The position numbers and the translations under genes were made by a program. From contig WJYK01000007.1 in the NCBI GenBank assembly GCA_009668225.1, positions 62,001-126,000 on the forward strand: a stretch of 64,000 nt of DNA. The letters are read 5' to 3'. Below the pieces are notes generated by a model that saw only the letters and a program-made list of their open reading frames with translations, searched no databases and was not told where the DNA came from. This stretch comes from Enterobacteriaceae bacterium RIT693 (GTDB lineage Bacteria; Pseudomonadota; Gammaproteobacteria; Enterobacterales; Enterobacteriaceae). Below are positions 49,337 to 56,544 of this stretch, piece after piece (within the stretch, counting starts at the first letter, position 1; each line of letters opens with the position of its first letter).

Positions 49337-49942
49337 CTAAAAATTAATCTTGTGGCGACCCACCAGCGAGTGCGACAGCGTGGTGCCATCCACCATTTCA
49401 AGCTCGCCGCCAACCGGCACACCGTGTGCGATGCGGCTCGCTTCAACGCCGTACTGTGAACAAAGCTCGGCTATGTAGTTTGCGGTTGCCTCGCCTTCCA
49501 CCGTCGGGTTAGTGGCAAGAATCACCTCTTTCATCGGTTCGCTGGAAAGGCGATGTTCAAGGCGGTCAAGACCGATGTCATTCGGGCCAATACCGTCCAG
49601 CGGCGAGAGGTGCCCCATCAGAACAAAGTAGCGGCCAGAGAACTGACCGGTCTGTTCGATGGCATGGATATCCGCCGGGCTTTCTACCACGCAAATCTGG
49701 CCATTTTCCTGGCGACGCGGGTTGGAACAAATGGAGCAAACTTCCTGCTCGGTGAAGGTACGGCAATCCGCACAATGGCCAATCTCGGACATCGCGCGGG
49801 TCAGCGCCTGAGCCAGACGCATACCGCCGCTGCGGTCGCGCTGCAGCAGGGCAAACGCCATACGCTGGGCGGATTTCGGGCCAACGCCGGGCAGGCAGCG
49901 CAGGGATTCCATAAGGGCTGAGAGTAAAGGACTGGTTTGCAT
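49337..49942 (-). CDS. recR: Recombination mediator protein RecR
   Basis: RecR works with RecO and RecF to load RecA on gapped DNA. The 201-residue product has the helix-hairpin-helix region near [17 protein letters not shown], the zinc finger CADC...CSICSNPRR and the TOPRIM motif [15 protein letters not shown]. Length is normal. In E. coli it follows ybaB directly in the dnaX-ybaB-recR operon; here a pirin/LysR pair separates them, so it must use a promoter of its own. Confidence 0.97.
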   Translation of the reverse strand: MQTSPLLSALMESLRCLPGVGPKSAQRMAFALLQRDRSGGMRLAQALTRAMSEIGHCADCRTFTEQEVCSICSNPRRQENGQICVVESPADIHAIEQTGQFSGRYFVLMGHLSPLDGIGPNDIGLDRLEHRLSSEPMKEVILATNPTVEGEATANYIAELCSQYGVEASRIAHGVPVGGELEMVDGTTLSHSLVGRHKINF

Positions 49943-50012
49943 CGCTCGGGCTTGTAAGAAAAAGTGGGCTATAGCCTAACATTAGCCCTGAGGATGGGTA
50001 TAGGAAAAGATA

Positions 50013-50039
50013 TCCCCCGAACGAAGGCTCGCCGGGGGA
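50013..50039 (-). terminator. Hairpin downstream of the pirin gene
   Basis: TCCCCCG (50013-50019) pairs with CGGGGGA (50033-50039), 6 bp past the pirin stop codon. On the minus strand a weak T-containing stretch follows. Confidence 0.6.
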
Positions 50040-50044
50040 AAAGT

Positions 50045-50914
50045 TTACGTGATGTCTTTGCCGAAACGGCCCTCGTTAAAATCATCGATGGCCTGATGAA
50101 TTTCCTCTCTGGTGTTCATCACGAACGGACCGTAACCCACAACCGGCTCATTCAAAGGTTCGCCGCTGAGCAGCAGAACCACCGTGTCATTGTTGGCTTC
50201 GAGAGTTACGCTGTCGCCTTTGGCATCCAGCACCACCAGCTGCGCTTCGCGAGCCACCTCTTCACCGTTGACCAGCACCGTGCCTTTCAGCACCACCAGC
50301 GCCGTGTTCCAGCCGTCTTTAACCGCCAGCTGAGTGACGCCATGCGGGTTCAGGCGCAAATCCCAGATGCTCATTGGCGAGAAGGTGCGGGCCGGGCCTT
50401 TGGTCCCGTCAAACTCACCGGCAATCACGCGAACCTTACCGGCCTTGTCCGGCAAATCGACCACCGGAATATCACCGTCGGTAATCGGCTGATAGCCAGG
50501 CGCGGTCATTTTGTCTTTTGCAGGCAGGTTAACCCAAAGCTGCACCATTTCCAGGCTGCCGCCCGCTTCGCTAAACGCCGGAGAATGGTACTCTTCATGC
50601 AGGATCCCGCTCCCGGCGGTCATCCACTGCACGTCGCCCGGACCAATCACGCCGCCGTTGCCCACGTTATCGCGGTGCGCCACTTCGCCTTTGTAGACGA
50701 TAGTCACGGTTTCAAAACCGCGGTGCGGGTGCTGATCCACGCCGCGCTGCCCTTTATTGCTCGGCTTAAATTCGGCCGGGCCCGCATAGTCCAGCAGCAG
50801 GAACGGGCTAAGTTGCTCGGCAAATTTAGAGTACGAAAACAGCGAACGAACCGGGAAACCATCGCCCACCCAGTGGGAAGCCGGTGCGGTATAGACGCCA
50901 AGAATTGATTTCAT
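50045..50914 (-). CDS. Pirin-family bicupin protein (possible quercetin dioxygenase)
   Basis: The 289-residue protein starts MKSILGVYTAP at 50914 and is a two-cupin pirin. The N-terminal cupin carries the metal motif QHPHRGFETVTIVYKGE (His62 and His64) and the later GSGILHEEYH segment that supplies the remaining ligands. Bacterial pirins of this kind bind iron or nickel; E. coli YhhW cleaves quercetin. The C-terminal cupin lies at about residues 175-270. It is divergent from a LysR regulator 107 bp away, a common pairing in which the regulator controls the pirin. Both genes interrupt the recR-ybaB order. Confidence 0.9.
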   Translation of the reverse strand: MKSILGVYTAPASHWVGDGFPVRSLFSYSKFAEQLSPFLLLDYAGPAEFKPSNKGQRGVDQHPHRGFETVTIVYKGEVAHRDNVGNGGVIGPGDVQWMTAGSGILHEEYHSPAFSEAGGSLEMVQLWVNLPAKDKMTAPGYQPITDGDIPVVDLPDKAGKVRVIAGEFDGTKGPARTFSPMSIWDLRLNPHGVTQLAVKDGWNTALVVLKGTVLVNGEEVAREAQLVVLDAKGDSVTLEANNDTVVLLLSGEPLNEPVVGYGPFVMNTREEIHQAIDDFNEGRFGKDIT

Positions 50915-51021
50915 GATTCTCTCCACAAAGGTTGTTCTGATGGGATAAAGCTTACCCGTCAGACACCCGGTCCGGTAGAGTGCTAAAGTAGACTCAGTGT
51001 TCCATAAACAGGACAATAGAA

Positions 51022-51927
51022 ATGCAGGACCTCAACGATCTGTGGTATTTCGTGCAGGTGGTCGACAACGGCGGTTTCTCCCCCGCCAGCCGGGCGATCG
51101 GCATTCCGAAATCACGCCTGAGCCGCCGCATTGCGCTGCTAGAAGAGCGGCTTGAAACCCGCCTGTTACAGCGCTCAACGCGCAGCTTCACCGTCACGGA
51201 GGCCGGGCAGATCTTCTATCGCCACTGCAAGGCGATGATGATTGAAGCCGAAGCGGCACAGGAGGCCATCGACACGCTGAAATCCGAGCCACGAGGGCTG
51301 ATTCGGCTCACCTGCCCGATTGCGCTGTTGCATGTCCACATCGGCGATATGCTGGCGCGTTTTATGCGCCTCTACCCGCAGATTGTGATTCAGCTTGAGG
51401 AAACCAACCGGCGCGTGGACGTGCTGAACGAAAACGTCGATCTGGCTATTCGCGTGCGGCCTCTGCCGCTGGAAGATAGCGATCTGGTGATGCGCAAGCT
51501 GGCAACGCGCAGCATGTGCCTGGTCGCCAGCCCGGAGCTGGTAGCCCGCCTGGGTATGCCCGCCGCACCAACGGATCTCGCCCACTGGCCCAGCCTGGCG
51601 CTGGACAGGCCACAGCAAACCTACCGCTGGTGCCTGTTTGGCCCCGAGCAGCAGGAGGTCATTGTTCACCACAAACCCCGCTTTATTACGACTGATATGA
51701 TTGCGCTGCGAACCGCGGCGCTCAACAGCATTGGCGTCGTACAGCTACCGAAGCTGATGCTTAACGACGCTCTGGAGCAGGGAAAGCTGGTTCACGTTCT
51801 ACCTGAATGGCGAGCAAGAATGGAGATTGTTCACGTGGTCTTCCCTTCCCGACGAGGGCAGTTACCGGCGGTGCGGGCGTTGATTGATTTTCTGGCGGAG
51901 AGCTATCAGGCGCTGGACGAAGAGTGA
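51022..51927 (+). CDS. LysR-family regulator next to pirin
   Basis: The 301-residue protein has the LysR winged helix at residues 1-60 (DLWYFVQVVDNGGFSPASRAIGIPKSRLSRRIALLEE) and an effector-binding domain (about 90-295). It is divergently placed from the pirin gene and probably controls it and itself from the shared 107 bp spacer (50915-51021). The CrgA-like subgroup of LysR proteins has this kind of N terminus. The inducer is unknown. It is convergent with ybaB over a terminator. Confidence 0.9.
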   Translation: MQDLNDLWYFVQVVDNGGFSPASRAIGIPKSRLSRRIALLEERLETRLLQRSTRSFTVTEAGQIFYRHCKAMMIEAEAAQEAIDTLKSEPRGLIRLTCPIALLHVHIGDMLARFMRLYPQIVIQLEETNRRVDVLNENVDLAIRVRPLPLEDSDLVMRKLATRSMCLVASPELVARLGMPAAPTDLAHWPSLALDRPQQTYRWCLFGPEQQEVIVHHKPRFITTDMIALRTAALNSIGVVQLPKLMLNDALEQGKLVHVLPEWRARMEIVHVVFPSRRGQLPAVRALIDFLAESYQALDEE

Positions 51928-51934
51928 GGAAACG

Positions 51935-51958
51935 GCCTTCTCCCGGGCGGGAGAAGGC
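51935..51958. terminator. Strong hairpin between the lysR gene and ybaB
   Basis: GCCTTCTCCC (51935-51944) pairs perfectly with GGGAGAAGGC (51949-51958). T content is low on both sides, but it is the only hairpin between the two convergent genes. Confidence 0.65.
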
Positions 51959-51967
51959 GGGAAAACA

Positions 51968-52297
51968 TCAGAATGGCATTTTGAAGCCCGGTGGCAGCTG
52001 CATACCGTTGGAGACACCGGCCATTTTTTCCTTCTGCGCTTCACCAATACGGCGAGCGGCATCGTTGAAGGCTGCGGCAACCAGGTCTTCAACCATTTCT
52101 TTGTCGTCTTCCATCAGGCTTGGGTCGATCTCGACACGGCGGCAGTTGTGCGCCCCGTTGATGGTGACTTTCACCAGGCCCGCGCCGGACTCGCCGGTAA
52201 CTTCCATATTGGCGATTTCTTCCTGAGCCTGGGCCATTTTTTCCTGCATCTGCTGGGCCTGCTTCATCAGGTTACCCAGACCGCCTTTTCCAAACAT
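51968..52297 (-). CDS. ybaB: Nucleoid-associated protein YbaB
   Basis: YbaB/EbfC proteins are small DNA-binding dimers. The 109-residue product has the N-terminal coiled helix [26 protein letters not shown] and the central strand region [20 protein letters not shown] of the family. It lies 87 bp after dnaX on the same strand and is probably cotranscribed with it. recR, its usual third partner, has been displaced. Confidence 0.97.
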   Translation of the reverse strand: MFGKGGLGNLMKQAQQMQEKMAQAQEEIANMEVTGESGAGLVKVTINGAHNCRRVEIDPSLMEDDKEMVEDLVAAAFNDAARRIGEAQKEKMAGVSNGMQLPPGFKMPF

Positions 52298-52384
52298 AAT
52301 CTTCTCTCTTTCATCGGGCCAACGCTCGCGGGATGCGAGAGTGGCTATCGGGGTTTTACACTATGCCGCCCGAAGAACGACATA

Positions 52385-54313
52385 TCAAATTGGGCGAATA
52401 CTATCTTCATCCAGCTCGGCATCAAAGAATCTTTGCAAAGTCTGAATATTGCCATCGCTGCTCATCGCCTCACGCGCCTGCGCCAGCTTCTCTTCGTAAA
52501 TGGCCTGGCGCCACTCAAGCGGCGTGCGGCGTGCAAGGTTCTCATCTTCAATAATAGTCAGTTCTATCGCTTCGCTATGCAGCGAACTCATCGCATCGGC
52601 GAGCGTTTTTTGCGCCGATGGCGAGTTTAAATGGCGCTGGCCCGGGCGTAAATGCAGGCAAACCCGGTTGCCGTCCGCCTCTTTCCATGCATTGAGCGCC
52701 AGCTGTTGCACCAGTTTTGGCAGCACCAGCTGATTGATTTCCGCCGCCCACTCGTCGCGCTCGATAGCCTCTTCGGCCAGCTTCTGCGCCAGCTCCGGCG
52801 TTTTTTCATGCTCGAGCGCTTTTTTCAGCGCCTTTGGCGTGGCAACCGGCTCGGGCGCCACTTCCGTCGGATTTTGTGATTTCCAGCGATAAGCTTCTGG
52901 CTTCGCTGGTTTTTCCAGCGCCGATGGCGCAGGGCGCGCCTGAACGCGTTCGGTTACCGAAGCCAAACGTTCCAGCGCGGAGCTTTTTGCCGGCCGCGCT
53001 AGTTTTTGCGCTGCCGGCTCACTCTTTTTTGCTTTATCAGCCTCCTGCTGGCGCATCAGCTGGCTGCGCGCCTGAAGGATTTGGCTGGTCGAGTCCGGCA
53101 GCGGAGGAGCCTCCCGACCCGGCGGTGGTGCCGCCTGCTGCTGCCTTGTTGCCGGCTGATGCGAAGCCGGGTTAATCACCGGAATGCTTGCTGCCTGGCG
53201 CGGAACGTCCGGCTCCGGCAGCGGCTTACGCGGGTGGAAAGCCAATGCACGCAGCAGCGTCATTTCTACGCCCATGCGGCGATCCGGCGCCCACGGCAGC
53301 TCTTTGCGGCCAATCAGCAATGTCTGGTAGTAAAGCTGTATATCGGCAGGCGGGACAACGCGCGCAAGCTCGCGCATACGCTGTTCAATCGCCGCCATGT
53401 CGCTGCCAAGTGCGGAAGGAGAAAGCTGGACCATCGCCACGCGGTGCAGCAGCGCGGACATTTCTACCAGCAGCGCTTCCCATTCAATACCGCGCGCCGC
53501 GGCATCATTCAGCAGCGCCATAACACGCGGGCCGTCGGCGTGGACCATGGCTTCAATCAACGACAGCGCCTGATCGTCATCCAGCGTGCCCAGCATGGTG
53601 CTCACGGCGGCCGTTGTCACCTGACCATCACCGCTGGCAATCGCCTGATCGGTGAGGCTTAACGCGTCGCGCAGGCTGCCATCAGCCGCGCGGGCTAACA
53701 GCTGCAGCGCGCGGGGCTCGCTAACGACTTTTTCTTCGCCAAGAATGTGTTCCAGCTGATGGCGGATCTGCTCGACGTCCAGCGCTTTCAGGTGGAACTG
53801 CAGGCAACGGGAAAGAATGGTCACCGGCAGCTTTTGCGGATCGGTGGTGGCCAGCAGGAATTTTACGTGCGGAGGTGGCTCTTCCAGCGTCTTAAGCAGC
53901 GCGTTGAAACTGTGCCGCGAGAGCATGTGCACTTCGTCAATCAGGTAGACTTTAAAGCGGCCACGCGCCGGGGCGTACTGAACGTTATCCAGCAGATCGC
54001 GGGTGTCTTCCACCTTGGTACGCGAGGCGGCGTCTATCTCAATCAGGTCGACAAAGCGGCCTTGTTCGATTTCACGGCAGTTATCGCAAACGCCGCAAGG
54101 CGTGGCGGTAATGCCGGTTTCACAATTCAGCCCTTTCGCCAGCAGGCGGGCGATAGACGTTTTCCCCACCCCGCGGGTGCCGGAAAAAAGGTACGCATGG
54201 TGAATGCGGCCCAGCGACAAACCATTAGCCAGCGCGGTCAGTACGTGTTGCTGGCCGACAACATCAGCAAAAGTTTGTGGGCGCCATTTGCGGGCTAAGA
54301 CCTGGTAGCTCAT
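52385..54313 (-). CDS. dnaX: DNA polymerase III subunits tau and gamma
   Basis: DnaX is the clamp-loader ATPase; full-length tau also tethers polymerase cores and DnaB. The 642-residue product has Walker A FSGTRGVGKTS near residue 45, a four-cysteine zinc module (CETGITATPCGVCDNC), the LIDEVHMLSRHSFNALLKTLEEPP block and the sensor SRCLQF. A proline- and glutamine-rich linker leads to the tau-specific C-terminal domains. A programmed -1 frameshift site at codons 428-430 yields gamma of 431 residues, the same length as in E. coli. It is probably cotranscribed with ybaB; repeat module D lies upstream. Confidence 0.98.
   Translation of the reverse strand: MSYQVLARKWRPQTFADVVGQQHVLTALANGLSLGRIHHAYLFSGTRGVGKTSIARLLAKGLNCETGITATPCGVCDNCREIEQGRFVDLIEIDAASRTKVEDTRDLLDNVQYAPARGRFKVYLIDEVHMLSRHSFNALLKTLEEPPPHVKFLLATTDPQKLPVTILSRCLQFHLKALDVEQIRHQLEHILGEEKVVSEPRALQLLARAADGSLRDALSLTDQAIASGDGQVTTAAVSTMLGTLDDDQALSLIEAMVHADGPRVMALLNDAAARGIEWEALLVEMSALLHRVAMVQLSPSALGSDMAAIEQRMRELARVVPPADIQLYYQTLLIGRKELPWAPDRRMGVEMTLLRALAFHPRKPLPEPDVPRQAASIPVINPASHQPATRQQQAAPPPGREAPPLPDSTSQILQARSQLMRQQEADKAKKSEPAAQKLARPAKSSALERLASVTERVQARPAPSALEKPAKPEAYRWKSQNPTEVAPEPVATPKALKKALEHEKTPELAQKLAEEAIERDEWAAEINQLVLPKLVQQLALNAWKEADGNRVCLHLRPGQRHLNSPSAQKTLADAMSSLHSEAIELTIIEDENLARRTPLEWRQAIYEEKLAQAREAMSSDGNIQTLQRFFDAELDEDSIRPI
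53019..53030 (-). other. dnaX: Programmed -1 ribosomal frameshift site in dnaX
   Basis: The heptamer A AAA AAG (53030-53024) sits at codons 428-430. A Shine-Dalgarno-like AGGAGG lies 10 nt upstream, and a GC-rich stem (GCCGGC paired with GCCGGC, with AGCGC/GCGC inside) starts a few bases downstream. Slipping back one base adds Glu431 and then meets TGA at 53021-53019, making gamma. Confidence 0.92.
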
Positions 54314-54368
54314 CTGGAGTTAGGCTCTGGTTCGCGGGAAAGGTGAATTGAGAGGGTAATGCTAACAT

Positions 54369-54547
54369 AAGCCCCGCCCGCTGGGCGAGGCTTGTGATAT
54401 CTGACTGGATATGGGCGCTTTAAAAGCATTCTCTTCGCCTCAAAAAAGCAAAGGATATGAACTTCTGACGTGCCCAAACGCCTAAAAACCACGTTTTTTG
54501 GGCGTTTGTCTCTAAACTAAAGCCCCGCCCGCTGGGCGAGGCTTGTG
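54369..54547 (-). repeat. Terminator-bracketed repeat module, copy D
   Basis: The unit lies between apt and dnaX, both read leftwards. The outer hairpins AGCCCCGCCC...GGGCGAGGCT form an exact 28 nt direct repeat at 54369-54396 and 54520-54547. The inner hairpin pairs 54475-54488 with 54495-54508 (14 bp with one T-G wobble); its loop on the minus strand is ACGTGG between AAAAA and TTTTT. The remaining core has diverged from copies A-C, although CTTTGCTTTTTTGAGG occupies the position of their CATTGTTTTTATTAG. The stop of apt is 11 bp away. Confidence 0.8.
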
Positions 54548-54558
54548 GTCGAAGAAGC

Positions 54559-55110
54559 TTAGTGACCCGGGAAAGGCACCAGGCAGAAGCTTTTCACACC
54601 CATTTTTTCCAGACGCTGCTCACCGCCAAGATCAAACAAGTTAATCACGAAGGCCGCATCGGTCACTTCGCCACCCAGACGACGGATCAGTTTCACCGTC
54701 GCTTCAATGGTGCCGCCGGTTGCCAGCAGATCGTCAACCACCAGCACTTTATCGCCAGGTTCGATAGCATCTACGTGAATTTCCAGGCTGTCGGTGCCGT
54801 ATTCCAGCTCATAGCTTTCGGCGATCGTTTCACGCGGCAGCTTGCGCGGCTTACGCACCGGTACAAAGCCCACGCCCAGCTCCAGCGCAACCGGTGCGCC
54901 AAACAGGAAGCCACGCGCTTCGGTACCGACAACTTTTGTGATACCCGCATCTTTGAAGCGCGAAACTAACAGAGCAATACTGGTGGCGTATGCTTTCGGA
55001 TCTTCCAGCAAGCTGGTAACGTCACGGAACAGGATCCCTGGTTTTGGATAATCAGGAACGCTTTTAATGCTGTTTTTGAGATATTCAAGCTGCTGCGCAG
55101 TCGCGGTCAT
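54559..55110 (-). CDS. apt: Adenine phosphoribosyltransferase
   Basis: Apt makes AMP from adenine and PRPP in purine salvage. The 183-residue product has the PRPP-binding motif [20 protein letters not shown] near residue 123, the flexible-loop [20 protein letters not shown] and the N-terminal [11 protein letters not shown]. Length equals that of E. coli Apt. It is divided from dnaX by repeat module D, whose hairpins probably end its transcript. Confidence 0.98.
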   Translation of the reverse strand: MTATAQQLEYLKNSIKSVPDYPKPGILFRDVTSLLEDPKAYATSIALLVSRFKDAGITKVVGTEARGFLFGAPVALELGVGFVPVRKPRKLPRETIAESYELEYGTDSLEIHVDAIEPGDKVLVVDDLLATGGTIEATVKLIRRLGGEVTDAAFVINLFDLGGEQRLEKMGVKSFCLVPFPGH

Positions 55111-55262
55111 CGGTTTATGCCTGCTAAAAACATGATACTAAACAGGGTACGCTGTTGGCCCATATGTGAACCGCTGGTTAATGCTTAACCGGCCGTACCC
55201 GTGCTCGAAAACGGTCGAATTTACTGGCTGCCAGCAACAAATGCAACAGCTTCGGCTGCGGT

Positions 55263-55640
55263 TTATTGCTTTTGTTGCTTTGCGTCAACCACCGGCATGC
55301 GCCCAATAAAGAGTAGCAGCGCACAGAGAATCACCAACAGCAAAATTCTTACCCAAAGAATCTTCACCAGCCAAAGTGAGACGGCGAAAGTCACAAGAAT
55401 AAACAGGAGCGCACGCGGTTTCGCGCCCGGCGGCATAGCGCGATACTGCTGCCAGTGCCGCAAATAGCCGCCGAACCACGAACGGTAAAGCAGCCAGTGG
55501 TGAAAACGCGGTGAAGACTGAGCAAAACACCATGCCGCTAACAAAAGAAAAGGCGTAGTGGGCAGCAAAGGTAAAACCACGCCCAGCGTGGCAAGCACTA
55601 CCGCCAGCCAGCCGATGATGATTAAAATAATACGCTTCAT
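55263..55640 (-). CDS. ybaN: DUF454 inner membrane protein YbaN
   Basis: The 125-residue protein starts MKRIILIIIGW at 55640 and has three to four membrane segments, with the family motif LPLLPTTPFLLLAAWCFAQSSPRFHHWLL near residue 25. Its function is unknown. The longer reading frame to 55763 runs into priC on the opposite strand and was rejected. It is divergent from priC, with 35 bp between start codons. Confidence 0.93.
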   Translation of the reverse strand: MKRIILIIIGWLAVVLATLGVVLPLLPTTPFLLLAAWCFAQSSPRFHHWLLYRSWFGGYLRHWQQYRAMPPGAKPRALLFILVTFAVSLWLVKILWVRILLLVILCALLLFIGRMPVVDAKQQKQ

Positions 55641-55675
55641 GCTGTTACCCCTGACAATCCCTGGAGAGCCATTTT

Positions 55676-56200
55676 GTGAAAACTGCGTCGCTGTTACAAG
55701 CCCTTGAAGCTCGGGTCGTCGAGCTGGCGGCCGCCGTTGAGCCGGTCGCCCTGCTGCGGGCAAACCAGGCGCGCTTTGACCGTAAGCTCTTTCATACCCA
55801 CAGCACCCAGCTGAAAGATTATCTGCAAGAGGCGCAGGCTAACCTGGCCCAGCTCCAGCTTAGCGTCAGCCACGGTAAAACTGACCAGGTGGCGTTTATC
55901 GCAGAAAAACTGGTCGCACAAATTGCGGCGCTGCAGCGGGAATTAGCCACCGCGCATTTACGCAAGAGCGAGCCACAGCAAAAGGTACAAGAAAATCTGT
56001 ACGAAAAACTGGCCACGCACCAGGATTACGAACGACGCCTGCTGGCGATGGTAAGCGATCGCGAAAGTCAGCTTTCACTGCAGGCCACGCTCGCGGGTCA
56101 GCAAAAGCTTCAGCGTGAACTCGCCGCGCTGGAAGGCCGCCTGCAGCGCTGCCGCCAGGCCCTTGCCCGCATTGAAAGACGCGAGCGCGGTTTAGGCTAA
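55676..56200 (+). CDS. priC: Primosomal replication protein N'' (PriC)
   Basis: PriC restarts stalled replication forks by loading DnaB together with Rep or alone. The 174-residue product begins at GTG 55676 with GGAGAG upstream and is a helical, basic protein matching E. coli PriC in length and in the segments [14 protein letters not shown] and [18 protein letters not shown]. It is followed 23 bp later by ybaM, which is probably cotranscribed. Confidence 0.95.
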   Translation: MKTASLLQALEARVVELAAAVEPVALLRANQARFDRKLFHTHSTQLKDYLQEAQANLAQLQLSVSHGKTDQVAFIAEKLVAQIAALQRELATAHLRKSEPQQKVQENLYEKLATHQDYERRLLAMVSDRESQLSLQATLAGQQKLQRELAALEGRLQRCRQALARIERRERGLG

Positions 56201-56223
56201 CCCATAAACGAAAAGGAAAGTGG

Positions 56224-56388
56224 ATGTCTTTAGAGAATGCCCCGGACGAGGTCAAGCTGGCCGTCGACTTAATTATGCTGCTTGAAGAGCACCAGATCCC
56301 CACAAACACCGCGCTTGCCGCGCTGGACATCGTTCGTGAAGATTTTCTACGTAAACAGCGGGAAGAAACGGCTTCCCGCTCAGATTAA
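56224..56388 (+). CDS. ybaM: Small DUF2496 protein YbaM
   Basis: This 54-residue protein starts [21 protein letters not shown], nearly identical to the N terminus of E. coli YbaM. The function is unknown. GGAAAG precedes the ATG. The last ten or so residues (REETASRSD) are encoded by the left outer hairpin of repeat module C and differ from the E. coli tail, so insertion of the module seems to have replaced the original C terminus. It is probably cotranscribed with priC. Confidence 0.92.
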   Translation: MSLENAPDEVKLAVDLIMLLEEHQIPTNTALAALDIVREDFLRKQREETASRSD

Positions 56389-56533
56389 TGACAAACAGCC
56401 GAAAAACGTGGTTTTCGGCTGTTTGGGGCAAACCAGAGAACATAATCCATTGTTTTTATTAGACCGAAGTTCGGGCCTTTTAAGCTCAATGAACTTTGTC
56501 AGCAGTCTCAGCGGGAAGAAAATGCTTCCCGCT
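56357..56533 (+). repeat. Terminator-bracketed repeat module, copy C
   Basis: The unit lies between ybaM and mscK and overlaps the last 32 bp of ybaM. The outer hairpins AGCGGGAAG/CTTCCCGCT lie at 56357-56380 and 56510-56533; their stems are identical and their 6 nt loops differ (AAACGG, AAAATG). The inner hairpin pairs 56392-56405 with 56412-56425 (14 bp) around the loop ACGTGG. A further small hairpin CCGAA/TTCGG (56464-56474) corresponds to GTCG/CGAC in copy A. The core matches copies A and B over its whole length. The right outer hairpin is 12 bp from the mscK stop. Confidence 0.82.
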
Positions 56534-56544
56534 GATTGTCACGC

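Noticed and set aside
55641-55763. N-terminal extension of YbaN to 166 residues
   Set aside because: The extra 41 residues overlap priC on the other strand, are low-complexity, and are absent from the family.
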